NCBI GenBank assembly: GCA_965228415.1
Contig: OZ245814.1
Span: 8,246,001 to 8,310,000, forward strand
Origin: Agaribacillus sp965228415
GTDB lineage: Bacteria > Bacteroidota > Bacteroidia > Cytophagales > Cyclobacteriaceae
Length of the DNA stretch: 64,000 nt
Direction: 5' to 3'
The notes under the pieces are model-generated. The model saw nothing but the letters and a program-made list of their open reading frames with translations. It ran no database searches and was not told the origin of the DNA. The translations under genes were made by a program, and so were the position numbers. This document shows, in pieces, positions 43,997-52,612 of the stretch. Numbering within the stretch: position 1 is the first letter of the stretch; every line of letters starts with the position of its first letter.

Positions 43997-44408
43997 TCCC
44001 CCGGGAAGGTCACTGGCGGATGAAAGATTTTTTAAGCTGAGGATCACCGGGAAGGATGGATTTGCCATACTACCACATTCCTTTTTGGTGATAGCCGTAA
44101 AACAGCAAGCGGGCATCCACTATTTTCATAATGAATCCCCGCTTCACTTTATTAAACTCCGTGGAGCCTAACAAGGGCTAAGTTACAGTTATTGTGACTT
44201 TCATTTCCACTATTATTTCCGAAGAAAAATAGCTTCAACTGCTGACTGAATTATTGCTCCCTTTTCCCTCATTCAATACCGGAGTATTAAACAATTTCTA
44301 AGTTTGATGTTAATACAGCCTGGCTAACTAAAGCCTGTCTTTTATCTCTCACTCAGTAAACTAAAGTTCGTATTTAACTACTTGACAACCAAATTTTTAA
44401 CCTAAAAG

Positions 44409-44440
44409 TTATGCACAATTTATGCACAAAGTTATCCACA
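44409..44440. promoter_or_regulatory. Three tandem DnaA boxes
   Basis: TTATGCACA at 44409, TTATGCACA at 44420 and TTATCCACA at 44432 all match the DnaA box consensus TTWTnCACA. They are in the same orientation, 11 and 12 bp apart. The third is identical to the strongest E. coli oriC box. They lie next to AT-rich sequence on both sides. Such clusters occur at oriC or at DnaA-titrating or DnaA-regulated sites; which applies here is undecided. Confidence 0.65.
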
Positions 44441-44711
44441 TTTTTGGCGGTTTTGTTAAAGCGGATGACCGGCCGTATATCCCGGATCTGCTAATTGAAA
44501 ACTGCGATTGGTCGCGTTAACCTGCCGGCGGCAAGGCAGATTGCCGGGGCCACTGTCAGCCCCTGTGGAATCAGTCTTTTTCATGTGCTATTTTTAAACC
44601 TGCCGGTAAACCCTGGCAGGCCTGGATTGAAATAAGGATAGAGAAAAAAATCGTTGAAAATTAAGCAAATATCATTTTTTAATCTTAAAAACCTTGTGTA
44701 ACTTTATTAAG

Positions 44712-44825
44712 TACTTTTTGGTGTATTCACCAACCAAGTACAGGGACAATGGACAGACTTACTACCACCTTGGTAATAACGTCTTGCCATGCAAAAGGCG
44801 AGAAGTAACTCGCCTTTTGCATTTT
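44712..44825 (+). ncRNA. Candidate structured small RNA
   Basis: Three stems follow one another. TTGGTG pairs with CACCAA (44718-44733, TATT loop). ACCAAG pairs with CTTGGT (44733-44774). TGCAAAAGGCGAG pairs with CTCGCCTTTTGCA (44790-44821), followed by TTTT. A loose TAnnTTTG-like element, TACTTTTTG, begins at 44712, so the exact 5' end is unknown. No frame of useful length is present. It may be an independent small RNA or part of the 3' region of the convergent acs transcript. Confidence 0.4.
44790..44825 (+). terminator. Strong hairpin terminator near the acs 3' end
   Basis: A perfect 13-bp stem (44790-44802 with 44809-44821) has a 6-nt loop and is followed by TTTT on the plus strand. It is 16 bp beyond the acs stop codon, so it may also end the minus-strand acs transcript, although the minus strand lacks a T tract. 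Confidence 0.7.
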
Positions 44826-44837
44826 CACCACTGTGTT

Positions 44838-46589
44838 TCAGTTAATTTTTAGTGTTGAAATATCGCCTTCGGGAAGTCCCAGTTCCCTGGCTTTCAGAAG
44901 GCGTCGCATAATTTTGCCACTTTTGGTTTTGGGTAGACGATCCAGGAAAGCAATTTCCCTGGGAGCGATGGCCTTACCAAGTCGTTTTCTGGCAAATCTT
45001 AGAATGTCCATTTTTAAGGTTTCCGAAGGAACTACCCCTTGCTTTAATGATACAAAGGCCTTTATCACCTGGCCTGCAATGGGTTCCGGTTTGCCGATTA
45101 CTGCGATTTCAGCGATCTTTGGATGTTCCATGATGACATGCTCCACCTCAAAAGGGCCTACTGTATGTCCCGCTGTTTTGATGATATCATCCGCCCTGCC
45201 AACAAACCAGTAATACCCCTCTTCATCTCTTGTCACAAGGTCTCCGGTCAAATACCACGTTTCTAAAAAGCATTTTCTATAAAATGCTTCATCGTGAATA
45301 TACCCCCGGAACATCGAAGGCCAACCTACCTTGATCGCCAATTCTCCGTAAATATCCGGTGTATCAATCCGCAACGGTTTTTGATGATCATTTCTTTGCA
45401 GAATAGCTGTTTCAACACCCGGTATAGGCAATCCCATGGAGCCGGGCTTAATCTTTACCGATGGATAGTTGGCGATCATAATGCCTCCTGTTTCGGTTTG
45501 CCACCAGTTGTCGTGGATAGGCAAACCCAAATGACTTTGCCCCCATTTGATTACTTCCGGTGTCAGTGGTTCCCCGGTACTGTGAATTGATCGGAGCTTG
45601 CTTAAGTCAAACGCTTCGCGTGGCTTTGCCCCGCTTTGCATAAGCATACGGATGGTAGTGGGAGAGGTGTACCAGATGTTCACTTTGTGGGATTCCAAAA
45701 CGTGAAGCCATCTTTGTGCATCAAAATCTGTTTCGTCGATAATGGAAGTAATGCCATGGGTGAGCGGTGCGATCACACCGTAGGAGGTACCGGTCACCCA
45801 ACCCGGATCTGCGGTGCACCAATAAATATCTCCTGGATGAAAGTCAAGTACATACTTGCCGGTCATGTAGTGTGTAAAGACAGCGCTGTGGACGTGCAGG
45901 GCACCCTTGGGCTTTCCGGCAGTGCCTGAGGTGAAATGAAGAATAGCGTGATCTTCCGGATGAGTAGGGGGGATAACGTAGGTCTCCGAAGCTTCTTTCA
46001 TCAGTTTTGGTAACGACCACAGGCCTTTTCCCAGATGGTCCCCGGCATCGGTAAGCAGTATGTGTTTTAGTTGAGGTAACTGACTTTTGATCCGGGATAT
46101 TTTTCTTTGATATAGATTGGAGGTGGTTACAAGTACTTTTGCGTTTCCTCGTGACATGCGTTGTAATATCGGTTCCGGACCATAAGCGGCAAAAAGAGGA
46201 CAAAAGATGTTCTTATGCTTCCAGCTACCGAAGGCAGCAATGTACAGTTCCGGAATTCTGCCGGATAGGGTAAATACCCGTTCCACGGACTTTACTCCCA
46301 ACATTTCCAAAACATTGGCAAATTGATCTGTTTTGGTTTTTAACTCCCTGTAGGTAATATCCTTGACTTTTCCCGTTTTGCCCAGCCATTTAATGGCGGT
46401 CCGATTTTCATTTTTTCCCAAAGCATGTCTGTCAACCGCCTCGTAAGCGATGTTTAGCCCTCTTCCTTCAGGCAGTCCGCTCAATTCCGGTTGTATCTGA
46501 TCCCATGAGAATTCACGACGGACCTTGTCGTAATCTGTTAAGTTGGTTTGCACATTTTTAGCGGAGCGTGTGTTTATAGTCACTTCCAA
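44838..46589 (-). CDS. acsA: Acetyl-CoA synthetase (AMP-forming)
   Basis: A 583-aa cytosolic enzyme that activates acetate with ATP and CoA. ATP-binding motifs are HFTSGTAGKPKGALHVH (A3 core), TGEPLTPEV and NWWQTETGGIMIANYP (A5). YWFVGRADDIIKTAGHTVGPFEVE carries the hinge (A8, seen in two parts), and PKTKSGKIMRR has the catalytic Lys559, which is the residue regulated by acetylation in other bacteria. The length is that of the shorter Bacillus-type AcsA rather than the 650-aa Acs. The start is TTG at 46589, with GTG two codons later as the alternative; no ATG is available. It is probably monocistronic. Confidence 0.93.
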   Translation of the reverse strand: MEVTINTRSAKNVQTNLTDYDKVRREFSWDQIQPELSGLPEGRGLNIAYEAVDRHALGKNENRTAIKWLGKTGKVKDITYRELKTKTDQFANVLEMLGVKSVERVFTLSGRIPELYIAAFGSWKHKNIFCPLFAAYGPEPILQRMSRGNAKVLVTTSNLYQRKISRIKSQLPQLKHILLTDAGDHLGKGLWSLPKLMKEASETYVIPPTHPEDHAILHFTSGTAGKPKGALHVHSAVFTHYMTGKYVLDFHPGDIYWCTADPGWVTGTSYGVIAPLTHGITSIIDETDFDAQRWLHVLESHKVNIWYTSPTTIRMLMQSGAKPREAFDLSKLRSIHSTGEPLTPEVIKWGQSHLGLPIHDNWWQTETGGIMIANYPSVKIKPGSMGLPIPGVETAILQRNDHQKPLRIDTPDIYGELAIKVGWPSMFRGYIHDEAFYRKCFLETWYLTGDLVTRDEEGYYWFVGRADDIIKTAGHTVGPFEVEHVIMEHPKIAEIAVIGKPEPIAGQVIKAFVSLKQGVVPSETLKMDILRFARKRLGKAIAPREIAFLDRLPKTKSGKIMRRLLKARELGLPEGDISTLKIN

Positions 46590-46991
46590 GTTTTTAAAAT
46601 CCAGTTGATTAGATTAAATGTAATATCACCGGGTTATGAATTAAATGACATGAATCAGCAAACACTTTGATTTTTGTCAGATTACGATCAAAACGATCCC
46701 CCTAATAACACAGCCTGATATGGTTTTTTCTTGTTTCAGGACAGCCGGAAAACACTGCGAAAATAGGTTTAATGACCATTATCACTTTACCGGTTGACTG
46801 CTATCATATGATTTTGACCTACGGAAGATTAAGTTTGTCACAGAAAATTTTAGTTTTATTAGGAGTTTGGATGTTTAATAAATTCACCTTGATTGCTATC
46901 AGTGATCAAGGTGATTTATTAATTTGGTGTTGGAAAATGTTCTCCGGTAGTTTGCTGATGAAGGCCGGTTATAATCTTAACCCTGTCACGA
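46590..46991. other. Intergenic region with long inverted repeat
   Basis: This 402-bp gap is the divergent upstream region of acs and of the next plus-strand gene. Apart from the inverted repeat at 46875-46922, no site is recognised; short frames in it lack coding features. Confidence 0.5.
46875..46922. repeat. 18-bp inverted repeat
   Basis: TTAATAAAT-T-CACCTTGAT (46875-46893) is the reverse complement of ATCAAGGTG-ATTTATTAA (46905-46922), apart from one bulged T, with an 11-nt loop. It can form an 18-pair stem in RNA from either strand. It could be a terminator-like element or operator 70 bp before the 122-aa gene. Confidence 0.6.
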
Positions 46992-47360
46992 ATGCCTTTG
47001 AAACTCAATTATAGTGCTGCATTAACCCTGCTTTACCATCTTATAAGATCGGAATATGAGGCGGGGATGTATCCTAAAAGTACCGGTATGGCCACCGACA
47101 TTATAGCTGAAAACAATGCTGATACCGATACGGCTCGTTTTTACAGAGCAGATGAGACACAAAGGCTGCTTGACAATGTCTTAGCCACTTTAAGAGTTTG
47201 TGGCCGGATCAAGAAGGTAAAGGCCCTGGCATGGGTTAAAAAGAAAATGTTGCTTAGCACACACGTGTTAATAGAAGACTCTGCCATTTATAGAAAAATA
47301 GCAATGGCGCTACAAATTGATGAAAATGAAGTAAATCAGATGATGTCAACTATTTCATGA
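46992..47360 (+). CDS. Hypothetical protein (122 aa)
   Basis: A predicted all-alpha soluble protein without signal peptide. Segments of note are LNYSAALTLLYHLIRSEYE, TARFYRADETQRLLDNVLA and a basic middle (RIKKVKALAWVKKKM). No known domain is recognised. The start is an ATG with plausible codon use throughout, and the frame is the only long one in the area. It stands alone between acs (divergent) and the queuosine-precursor transporter (convergent). Confidence 0.55.
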   Translation: MPLKLNYSAALTLLYHLIRSEYEAGMYPKSTGMATDIIAENNADTDTARFYRADETQRLLDNVLATLRVCGRIKKVKALAWVKKKMLLSTHVLIEDSAIYRKIAMALQIDENEVNQMMSTIS

Positions 47361-47420
47361 AAGCGAAAGGCCAACTTTACAAATACAACTGGAATAATAG
47401 TCCCGAATCCGGATAATCCA

Positions 47421-48233
47421 CTAAAAGAATCCCTGACTTTTGCCGGCCGCCTCGTCCGCCATGGAGTGAGCCTCTTTTTTTCCCAGGTAATTATCTATGA
47501 AATAATGAGCGACATAGATGAGCGGCGTAAGTAACACTGCCACCACAAATTTGTAGATATAGTTGATAACGCCTACCGATATAACCTGGGCCACCGGCCA
47601 TTTTGTTTCCTGGGGAGCTAAAAAGTAGAACGCCAGGAAAAGAACAACATAGCTGTCTATCAATTGAGAGACCAGTGTAGAACCCGTAGCTCTCAGCCAA
47701 ATCATTTTGCCGCCTGTGATCTTTCTTAATTTCTGGAAAATGAAAACATCCAACAATTGACCTATCAGAAAAGCCACCAGCGAGGCAAAAATGATCCTTG
47801 TTCCCTGCCTGAATACCTTAGAAAAGGCGTAGTCGATGTTGAAACTGTTGCCATTTGCATCTGTCTGGTGAATGTCGAGCCAGAACTGCGCCGGAGACAG
47901 CAGCGTAGCCAGGTAGATAACAACGAACCCATAGGCGATAAATCCCACGGTCATCAGGCTTATTTTCCTGACCCCCTGTTTGCCGAAGTATTCATTAATG
48001 ACATCGGTAGTAAGGAATACCATGGGCCATAAGATAACGCCCGCGGTAAGGTTAAAATCCAATACAAAACCGCCAAATAAAGGAATGTTGGCAGGGTTGT
48101 ATCCAAGTGATGATTCCAGTGAAAATATTTTTGATCCTATTAATTCGGCGATAATGGCATTGGTGAGAAAAATGCCACTTAAGATTACAAATAGATGGTT
48201 TTTTTTCTTGTTTGGAATAGCGTTTGTCGTCAA
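47421..48233 (-). CDS. yhhQ: Queuosine precursor transporter (VUT/YhhQ family)
   Basis: A 270-aa inner-membrane protein with about six membrane helices, of the family formerly called DUF165. Typical segments are FLTNAIIAELIGSKIF, WPMVFLTTDVINEYFGKQGVR and the conserved QLIDSYVVLFLAFY region near residue 190. Family members import queuosine precursors (preQ0, preQ1) for tRNA modification. The start is TTG at 48233, since no ATG precedes the first helix. The RNase Z gene ends 17 bp upstream, so both probably form a tRNA-related operon. Confidence 0.9.
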   Translation of the reverse strand: MTTNAIPNKKKNHLFVILSGIFLTNAIIAELIGSKIFSLESSLGYNPANIPLFGGFVLDFNLTAGVILWPMVFLTTDVINEYFGKQGVRKISLMTVGFIAYGFVVIYLATLLSPAQFWLDIHQTDANGNSFNIDYAFSKVFRQGTRIIFASLVAFLIGQLLDVFIFQKLRKITGGKMIWLRATGSTLVSQLIDSYVVLFLAFYFLAPQETKWPVAQVISVGVINYIYKFVVAVLLTPLIYVAHYFIDNYLGKKEAHSMADEAAGKSQGFF

Positions 48234-48250
48234 GGGTACCTGGGTTTGGA

Positions 48251-49168
48251 TTAGTCTTCAATATAAATGGTTTCTCCCTCAATTGCTAAAATTGTATTTT
48301 TAAAAACTTGCTGCGCCTCCGTTTGGAAGGGGGTAATATCCTTGTACCGGGATGAATAGTGGCCGATTAGTAGTTTACCAACCTCTGCTTTTTTTGCAAT
48401 GAGCGCTGCCTGTTGGGCGGTAGCGTGAAAAGTTTCCATGGCCCTTTGCTCTCTGTCACTTAAAAAAGTAGCTTCGTGGTAGAGCAGATCGACACCTTTG
48501 ATATGCTCAACAATACCTTCATGGTACCTGGTGTCGGAACAATAGGCGTAGGACCTTGACTTTTTTGGCGGCAGCGTAAAATCGCCATTTTTATAAATGA
48601 TATCGCCATTTTCACCTTTAATGTCCTCACCGTTTTTCAAAGCGACCATATCAAGCAGTGAGAATTCCTTTTGTATTTTTTCTTTAATGATCCTGTGAGG
48701 TTTGGGTTTTTCCCGGAAAAGAAAACCAACACAGGGGATACGATGAACTAAGGGAATGGTCTGTATGGTGATTTTGTCGTTTTCAAAAACACAAGATGGT
48801 TTTTGCGGGTTTATTTCATTGAAATGGAGCGGATAGCTAAGTACCGTTCCTGATACCTTCAATTGCATGGTGATTATTTCTCCCAGGCCAGGCGGACCGT
48901 AGAGATTGAGTTCCGTAGCACGCCGTTGCAAATGCATCGTCGATATCAGGCCTATTAACCCAAAAAAATGATCGCCGTGTAAATGGCTTATAAAGATGTG
49001 CTTTATCCGGCTTATTTTTGTTTTGTAATGCCCCAGCTGTAACTGCGTTCCTTCGCCGCAATCAATTAAAAACAACTCATTTTGCACAGTTAACAGCTGT
49101 GATGTTTGATTTCTGTTGTATGCAGGTTTGGCAGAGTTTGCGCCCAGTATTTTTAGTTCAAATCCCAA
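48251..49168 (-). CDS. rnz: Ribonuclease Z
   Basis: A 305-aa metallo-beta-lactamase-fold endonuclease that trims the 3' trailer of tRNA precursors. The zinc motif is SHLHGDHFFG (His62, His64, Asp66, His67). LVHRIPCVGFLFRE, YCSDTRY, HEATFL and IGHYSSRYKD are the other family motifs. The length is that of the short bacterial form. The start is TTG at 49168. It lies 29 bp after the STAS gene and 17 bp before the queuosine precursor transporter gene. Confidence 0.96.
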   Translation of the reverse strand: MGFELKILGANSAKPAYNRNQTSQLLTVQNELFLIDCGEGTQLQLGHYKTKISRIKHIFISHLHGDHFFGLIGLISTMHLQRRATELNLYGPPGLGEIITMQLKVSGTVLSYPLHFNEINPQKPSCVFENDKITIQTIPLVHRIPCVGFLFREKPKPHRIIKEKIQKEFSLLDMVALKNGEDIKGENGDIIYKNGDFTLPPKKSRSYAYCSDTRYHEGIVEHIKGVDLLYHEATFLSDREQRAMETFHATAQQAALIAKKAEVGKLLIGHYSSRYKDITPFQTEAQQVFKNTILAIEGETIYIED

Positions 49169-49197
49169 AAGCTAATCCTCAACTTTAATTTCCTAAC

Positions 49198-49590
49198 TCA
49201 TGCATGCTGATCCTCATCTGCTTCCTCGTTAAGGTCTTTTTCAATTTCATGCATAAAAATCGCATCCACAGCCTCTTCTACGGTGGGAAGAATATTCAAT
49301 ACTTTATCCAACTGGGAAATAGTAATGAGTTTCATAACATGGTCGTTTAAATTAGCCAGGATAAACACACCACCGTTTTCGCCAAATATTCTGTTGCCGA
49401 CTAAAATAGCGCTCAACCCTGAAGAGTCCGTATATTTTACTTCCGAAAGGTCAAGGATCAGATTTTTTGTACCCTCAGCGTTAATAGTTAAAAATTCAGA
49501 TTTAACGCCCGGAGCCACAGTGGTGTCAAGTTTACTCTCATTTAATACGAAAAGGCAATATTTCTCTTCTTTTTCAATTGAATATTTCAT
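49198..49590 (-). CDS. STAS-domain protein (anti-sigma factor antagonist type)
   Basis: A 130-aa cytosolic protein counted from the ATG at 49590; a TTG at 49611 would add seven residues. The STAS fold is visible in LDTTVAPGVKSEF, NLILDLSEVKYTDSSGLSAI (seen in two parts) and GVFILANLNDHVMKL. The DSSG motif (Ser56-Ser57) is the phosphorylation site in SpoIIAA-type antagonists. An acidic tail (EKDLNEEADEDQHA) follows. No cognate kinase or PP2C phosphatase is nearby. It is likely the first gene of the STAS-rnz-transporter cluster. Confidence 0.88.
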   Translation of the reverse strand: MKYSIEKEEKYCLFVLNESKLDTTVAPGVKSEFLTINAEGTKNLILDLSEVKYTDSSGLSAILVGNRIFGENGGVFILANLNDHVMKLITISQLDKVLNILPTVEEAVDAIFMHEIEKDLNEEADEDQHA

Positions 49591-50092
49591 GTGTTTATAA
49601 TTTACCTTCATTGGTCACATAGAACCTCGCCTATTATAATCATTCCCTTGCGCCTCCGCTAAAGCTTTCTCCGGCGGCCGAAGCCTCTGGCGAAGGACTC
49701 AGCGACACGCGGTGTGTATCGATTACGTCATGCTCGGTTTCATGTGTGTATTTTAATTTTTATCGGTCGGATGTAACTTTCGATGCTTTCTATAATCATA
49801 TCCAGGTGCGAATAATAACTGTAGCAAGCATATATGTTGCATCTGCTTACATTTTTTTAAGGTCGCCCGCCTGTTATAAACCAATGGACAAATCAACATG
49901 TAGTGAGCCAGTGGCTAAATTTAATCATATCTCTTGAGAATATGAGCAATTCAACATTCGGAATCCGTACGGGTTAATTTTATACCTAACAATTCATACC
50001 GACGACAAGGGTGGGTGCCAATTGCCAGGCATAATTTAAAAACTTTTCAAACAACCAAAAATAGTATCTTAATATCTTTTCTCACTTGGATA
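49591..50092. other. Intergenic region with a GC-rich imperfect palindrome
   Basis: This 502-bp gap between the purC stop and the STAS start is mostly AT-rich. The exception is a GC-rich patch at about 49650-49710. There CCGGCGGCC-GAAG-CCTCTGG (49671-49690 region) can form an imperfect stem that on the minus strand closes on a TTCG tetraloop. It may be a decayed REP-like unit or a terminator. The 63-codon frame at 49746-49937 lacks coding features. Confidence 0.4.
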
Positions 50093-51034
50093 CTATTTTA
50101 GGGCCAGATTGATATTTTTTTCTATTCTGTTCAGAATTGCTTTGTTTTCCTGTTTTTCAAACTTGTCTCCTGTAACACTTTCAAACAATTCTATATACCG
50201 GTCAGAAATAGATGTCACCAAAGCATCGTCCATCACCGGGACCTGCTGTCCATCTTTGCCCTGAAAACCGTTACTAATCAGCCATTGCCGGACAAATTCT
50301 TTGGAGAGCTGTTTCTGAGGTTCTCCCTTTTTTTGTCTTTCAGCATAACCATCCAGATAAAAATACCTGGATGAATCGGGGGTATGGATTTCGTCGATCA
50401 GGTAGATCTGACCTTCGGATTTTCCAAATTCATATTTTGTGTCAACCAGAATTAAATCATTCTTCCGGGCAATTTCAGACCCTCTTTCAAACAATTGGAA
50501 TGTGTATTTTTCAAGTTGCTCGTAGTCATCGGGTGAAACCAAACCACTGGCCAGGATTTCTGCTTTCGAAATATCTTCGTCATGACCCTCCTTGGCCTTG
50601 GTCGTTGGCGTGATAATAGGGCTTGGCAACTGGTCATTTTCCTTTAATCCCTCCGGTAGCTGAACACCACAGATTTCTCTCTTCCCGGAGCGATAAACAC
50701 GCCACGCATGTCCTGCCAGGTAGCCCCTTATCACCATTTCAATGGGAAATGGATCACATTTAATACCAATGGTAACATTAGGATCGGGAGAAGATTTTAC
50801 CCAATTGGGTACAATATCCTGTGTTTCTCTAAGAAATTTGGTGGCTACCTGATTTAGTATCTGTCCCTTGTATGGAATAGGGCGGGGCAACACTACATCA
50901 AATGCAGAGATTCTATCAGTAGCAATCATAGCAATTTTGTCATCGAAGAAGTAGACATCCCGAACTTTTCCCCGGTAGAAGTCAGTTTGACCCTTAAACT
51001 GATAATTTGTTTCTTTAATTGCTTCCTGCGCCAT
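50093..51034 (-). CDS. purC: Phosphoribosylaminoimidazole-succinocarboxamide (SAICAR) synthase
   Basis: A 313-aa cytosolic enzyme of purine synthesis, joining CAIR with aspartate. Motifs are FYRGKVRDVYFFDDKIAMIA, TDRISAFDVVLP, EMVIRGYLAGHAWRVY and ILVDTKYEFGKSEGQIYLID, in the order expected. It belongs to the longer (about 300 aa), yeast-like form rather than the 240-aa E. coli type, as is common in Bacteroidota. The start is ATG. It is followed by a long gap and stands alone. Confidence 0.97.
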   Translation of the reverse strand: MAQEAIKETNYQFKGQTDFYRGKVRDVYFFDDKIAMIATDRISAFDVVLPRPIPYKGQILNQVATKFLRETQDIVPNWVKSSPDPNVTIGIKCDPFPIEMVIRGYLAGHAWRVYRSGKREICGVQLPEGLKENDQLPSPIITPTTKAKEGHDEDISKAEILASGLVSPDDYEQLEKYTFQLFERGSEIARKNDLILVDTKYEFGKSEGQIYLIDEIHTPDSSRYFYLDGYAERQKKGEPQKQLSKEFVRQWLISNGFQGKDGQQVPVMDDALVTSISDRYIELFESVTGDKFEKQENKAILNRIEKNINLALK

Positions 51035-51150
51035 GCTGCAAATTTAAAGATTGCATTTTATAAAAAAAATACCGGCCATATTTTCAATATTTCCTTGGAA
51101 AATTCTCTAAGTGTTGTGAAACGTTCTGTGGTTTGATCAATGCTCCGTCC

Positions 51151-52515
51151 TTACTCTTTTTCGAAAACTTTTTCGCTAACCGCTTTTCCCCGATGATATT
51201 CAATTGTTTTGAATTTGTGGCCCTCTTCATCATAATATTCCCAAAGGCCTTGTTGTTTGTTACCGACATAATTGCCTGCTACAGCTACCTGTCCGTTGTC
51301 ATGGTAGGCCTTATGCCTTCCTGATTTTTTACCTACCTCATAGGGAGTTTCACTCTTAATGGCACCTGACGGGAAAAATGTTTTAGCGATGCCTATGATC
51401 ATATTATTGGTATAGGGTTCTTCACTGATCAGTTGCCCCTCTTCATCATAGCCCGATCTCATCCCGGTTAATTTATCAAGCAGATAATTTTCTCTGGTTT
51501 TGATTTTGCCATTTTGATAAAAGTACTCCCACATTCCGGTGGCCACCCCTTTTTCAAATTGTTGAAGTTTTTTGATATTTCCGTTATCATAATATTCTTT
51601 AATGACCCGGTCCTTTTCCTCGTTAGCGTATGTGGCTTCGTTTTTAAGCTGACCATTGGAATAGTAGGTATAGTTTATTTCAACGCGATATCCTTCGCGA
51701 TAGTGAAAAACATGTTTTTTACTGCCATCATCATAAAAAGCCAGGTTTTCACCATCTAAAACACCGACCGGTTTTTTGTTGATGATAATGGTTTTATAAT
51801 TCCCTTTCAGCGTAAGGATACCTTTATCATTGTAATTTTCAAATGCGCCTGATTTGAGTCCGTTAGCATGATTTGAAACCGTTTCAAGCTGGCCGTTGGG
51901 AAAGTAGGTTTTAAAATAGCCGTCCAATAATCCTTTGCTATAAGTAGCCTCAACCTTTATTTGACCGTCTTCATAGTATTTTTTACTAACACCTTCCGGC
52001 TTTCCGTTTTGATAGTTGATCTCTTCTTTTAATTTCCCGGTCCGGTAGTACTGCCGGATTAAACCTTCCGGTTTGCCACGGACAAAGTTGGTTTCGCTTT
52101 TAGTCTGTCCCTGGTCATAATAGACAATAAGTGTATTGTTCAAGGTATCGTTAAGGTATTGCCCCTTCTGTATGATATCGCCGGTGTCATTCCAAACGGT
52201 TATCTCTCCATTTTTGAGCCCGTTTTCAAAATGCAGTAAGCGCTTCTTAACGCCATTAGGATAATACTCCAGAAATTGTCCGATTTTTTGCCCCCTGGTA
52301 AAATTTCCTTTCAACGCCACTGCTCCATCCTCGTAGTATTTAATATATTCGCCATCCACCAGGCTACTGTCATTACCCAGAATTAAATAAGTTTCCTTCA
52401 CCTGGGTAAAGGAGGGGGGGTAATAAGTGGTGATCCTGGTTTGAGAAAAGGCATTAGTAGTCTTTGCCAGCGTACATACAATAATAATTAGTATCGTTAT
52501 TTTTCGTGGCAACAT
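51151..52515 (-). CDS. Secreted MORN-repeat protein (YwqK-like)
   Basis: A protein of about 454 aa. A signal peptide (LPRKITILIIIVCTLAKTTNA) is followed almost entirely by tandem MORN-type beta-hairpin repeats of 22-24 residues. The consensus is roughly G-x-x-x-x-Y-Y-x-x-G-x-x-K-x-E-x-x-Y-x-x-G (for example YYRTGKLKEEINYQNGKPEG). About sixteen units can be counted. Databases often label such proteins YwqK-family antitoxin, but there is no toxin gene here and the label is probably misleading. Surface binding or a structural role is more likely. ATG at 52524 is an alternative start three codons upstream. Confidence 0.85.
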   Translation of the reverse strand: MLPRKITILIIIVCTLAKTTNAFSQTRITTYYPPSFTQVKETYLILGNDSSLVDGEYIKYYEDGAVALKGNFTRGQKIGQFLEYYPNGVKKRLLHFENGLKNGEITVWNDTGDIIQKGQYLNDTLNNTLIVYYDQGQTKSETNFVRGKPEGLIRQYYRTGKLKEEINYQNGKPEGVSKKYYEDGQIKVEATYSKGLLDGYFKTYFPNGQLETVSNHANGLKSGAFENYNDKGILTLKGNYKTIIINKKPVGVLDGENLAFYDDGSKKHVFHYREGYRVEINYTYYSNGQLKNEATYANEEKDRVIKEYYDNGNIKKLQQFEKGVATGMWEYFYQNGKIKTRENYLLDKLTGMRSGYDEEGQLISEEPYTNNMIIGIAKTFFPSGAIKSETPYEVGKKSGRHKAYHDNGQVAVAGNYVGNKQQGLWEYYDEEGHKFKTIEYHRGKAVSEKVFEKE

Positions 52516-52612
52516 GACCATCATGGAGCTAATACAAAATAAAATTACAGGCTATAAAAATATATAGATCTTACGAAAAACGTTTGATCATCTATTTTAT
52601 TTTAGTCAAATT

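Larger units (their letters stand above)
43997..44837. other. 840-bp intergenic region with DnaA boxes and a candidate small RNA
   Basis: This is the longest non-coding stretch of the window, between two convergent genes. It contains three tandem DnaA boxes (44409-44440), repeated CCTGCCGG sequences near 44520 and 44600 that can form short hairpins, and a structured segment ending in a strong hairpin (44712-44825). No coding frame with credible features was found. Confidence 0.6.

Noticed and set aside
46772..47014. 80-codon plus-strand frame
   Set aside because: It runs through the 18-bp inverted repeat and overlaps the start of the better-supported 122-aa gene; the composition is not gene-like.
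49746..49937. 63-codon plus-strand frame
   Set aside because: It has no recognisable domain and an erratic composition, and sits in an AT-rich gap.
51151..52515. Toxin-antitoxin system suggested by the common name of YwqK-like MORN proteins
   Set aside because: The protein is secreted, is built of about sixteen MORN repeats, and has no adjacent toxin gene.
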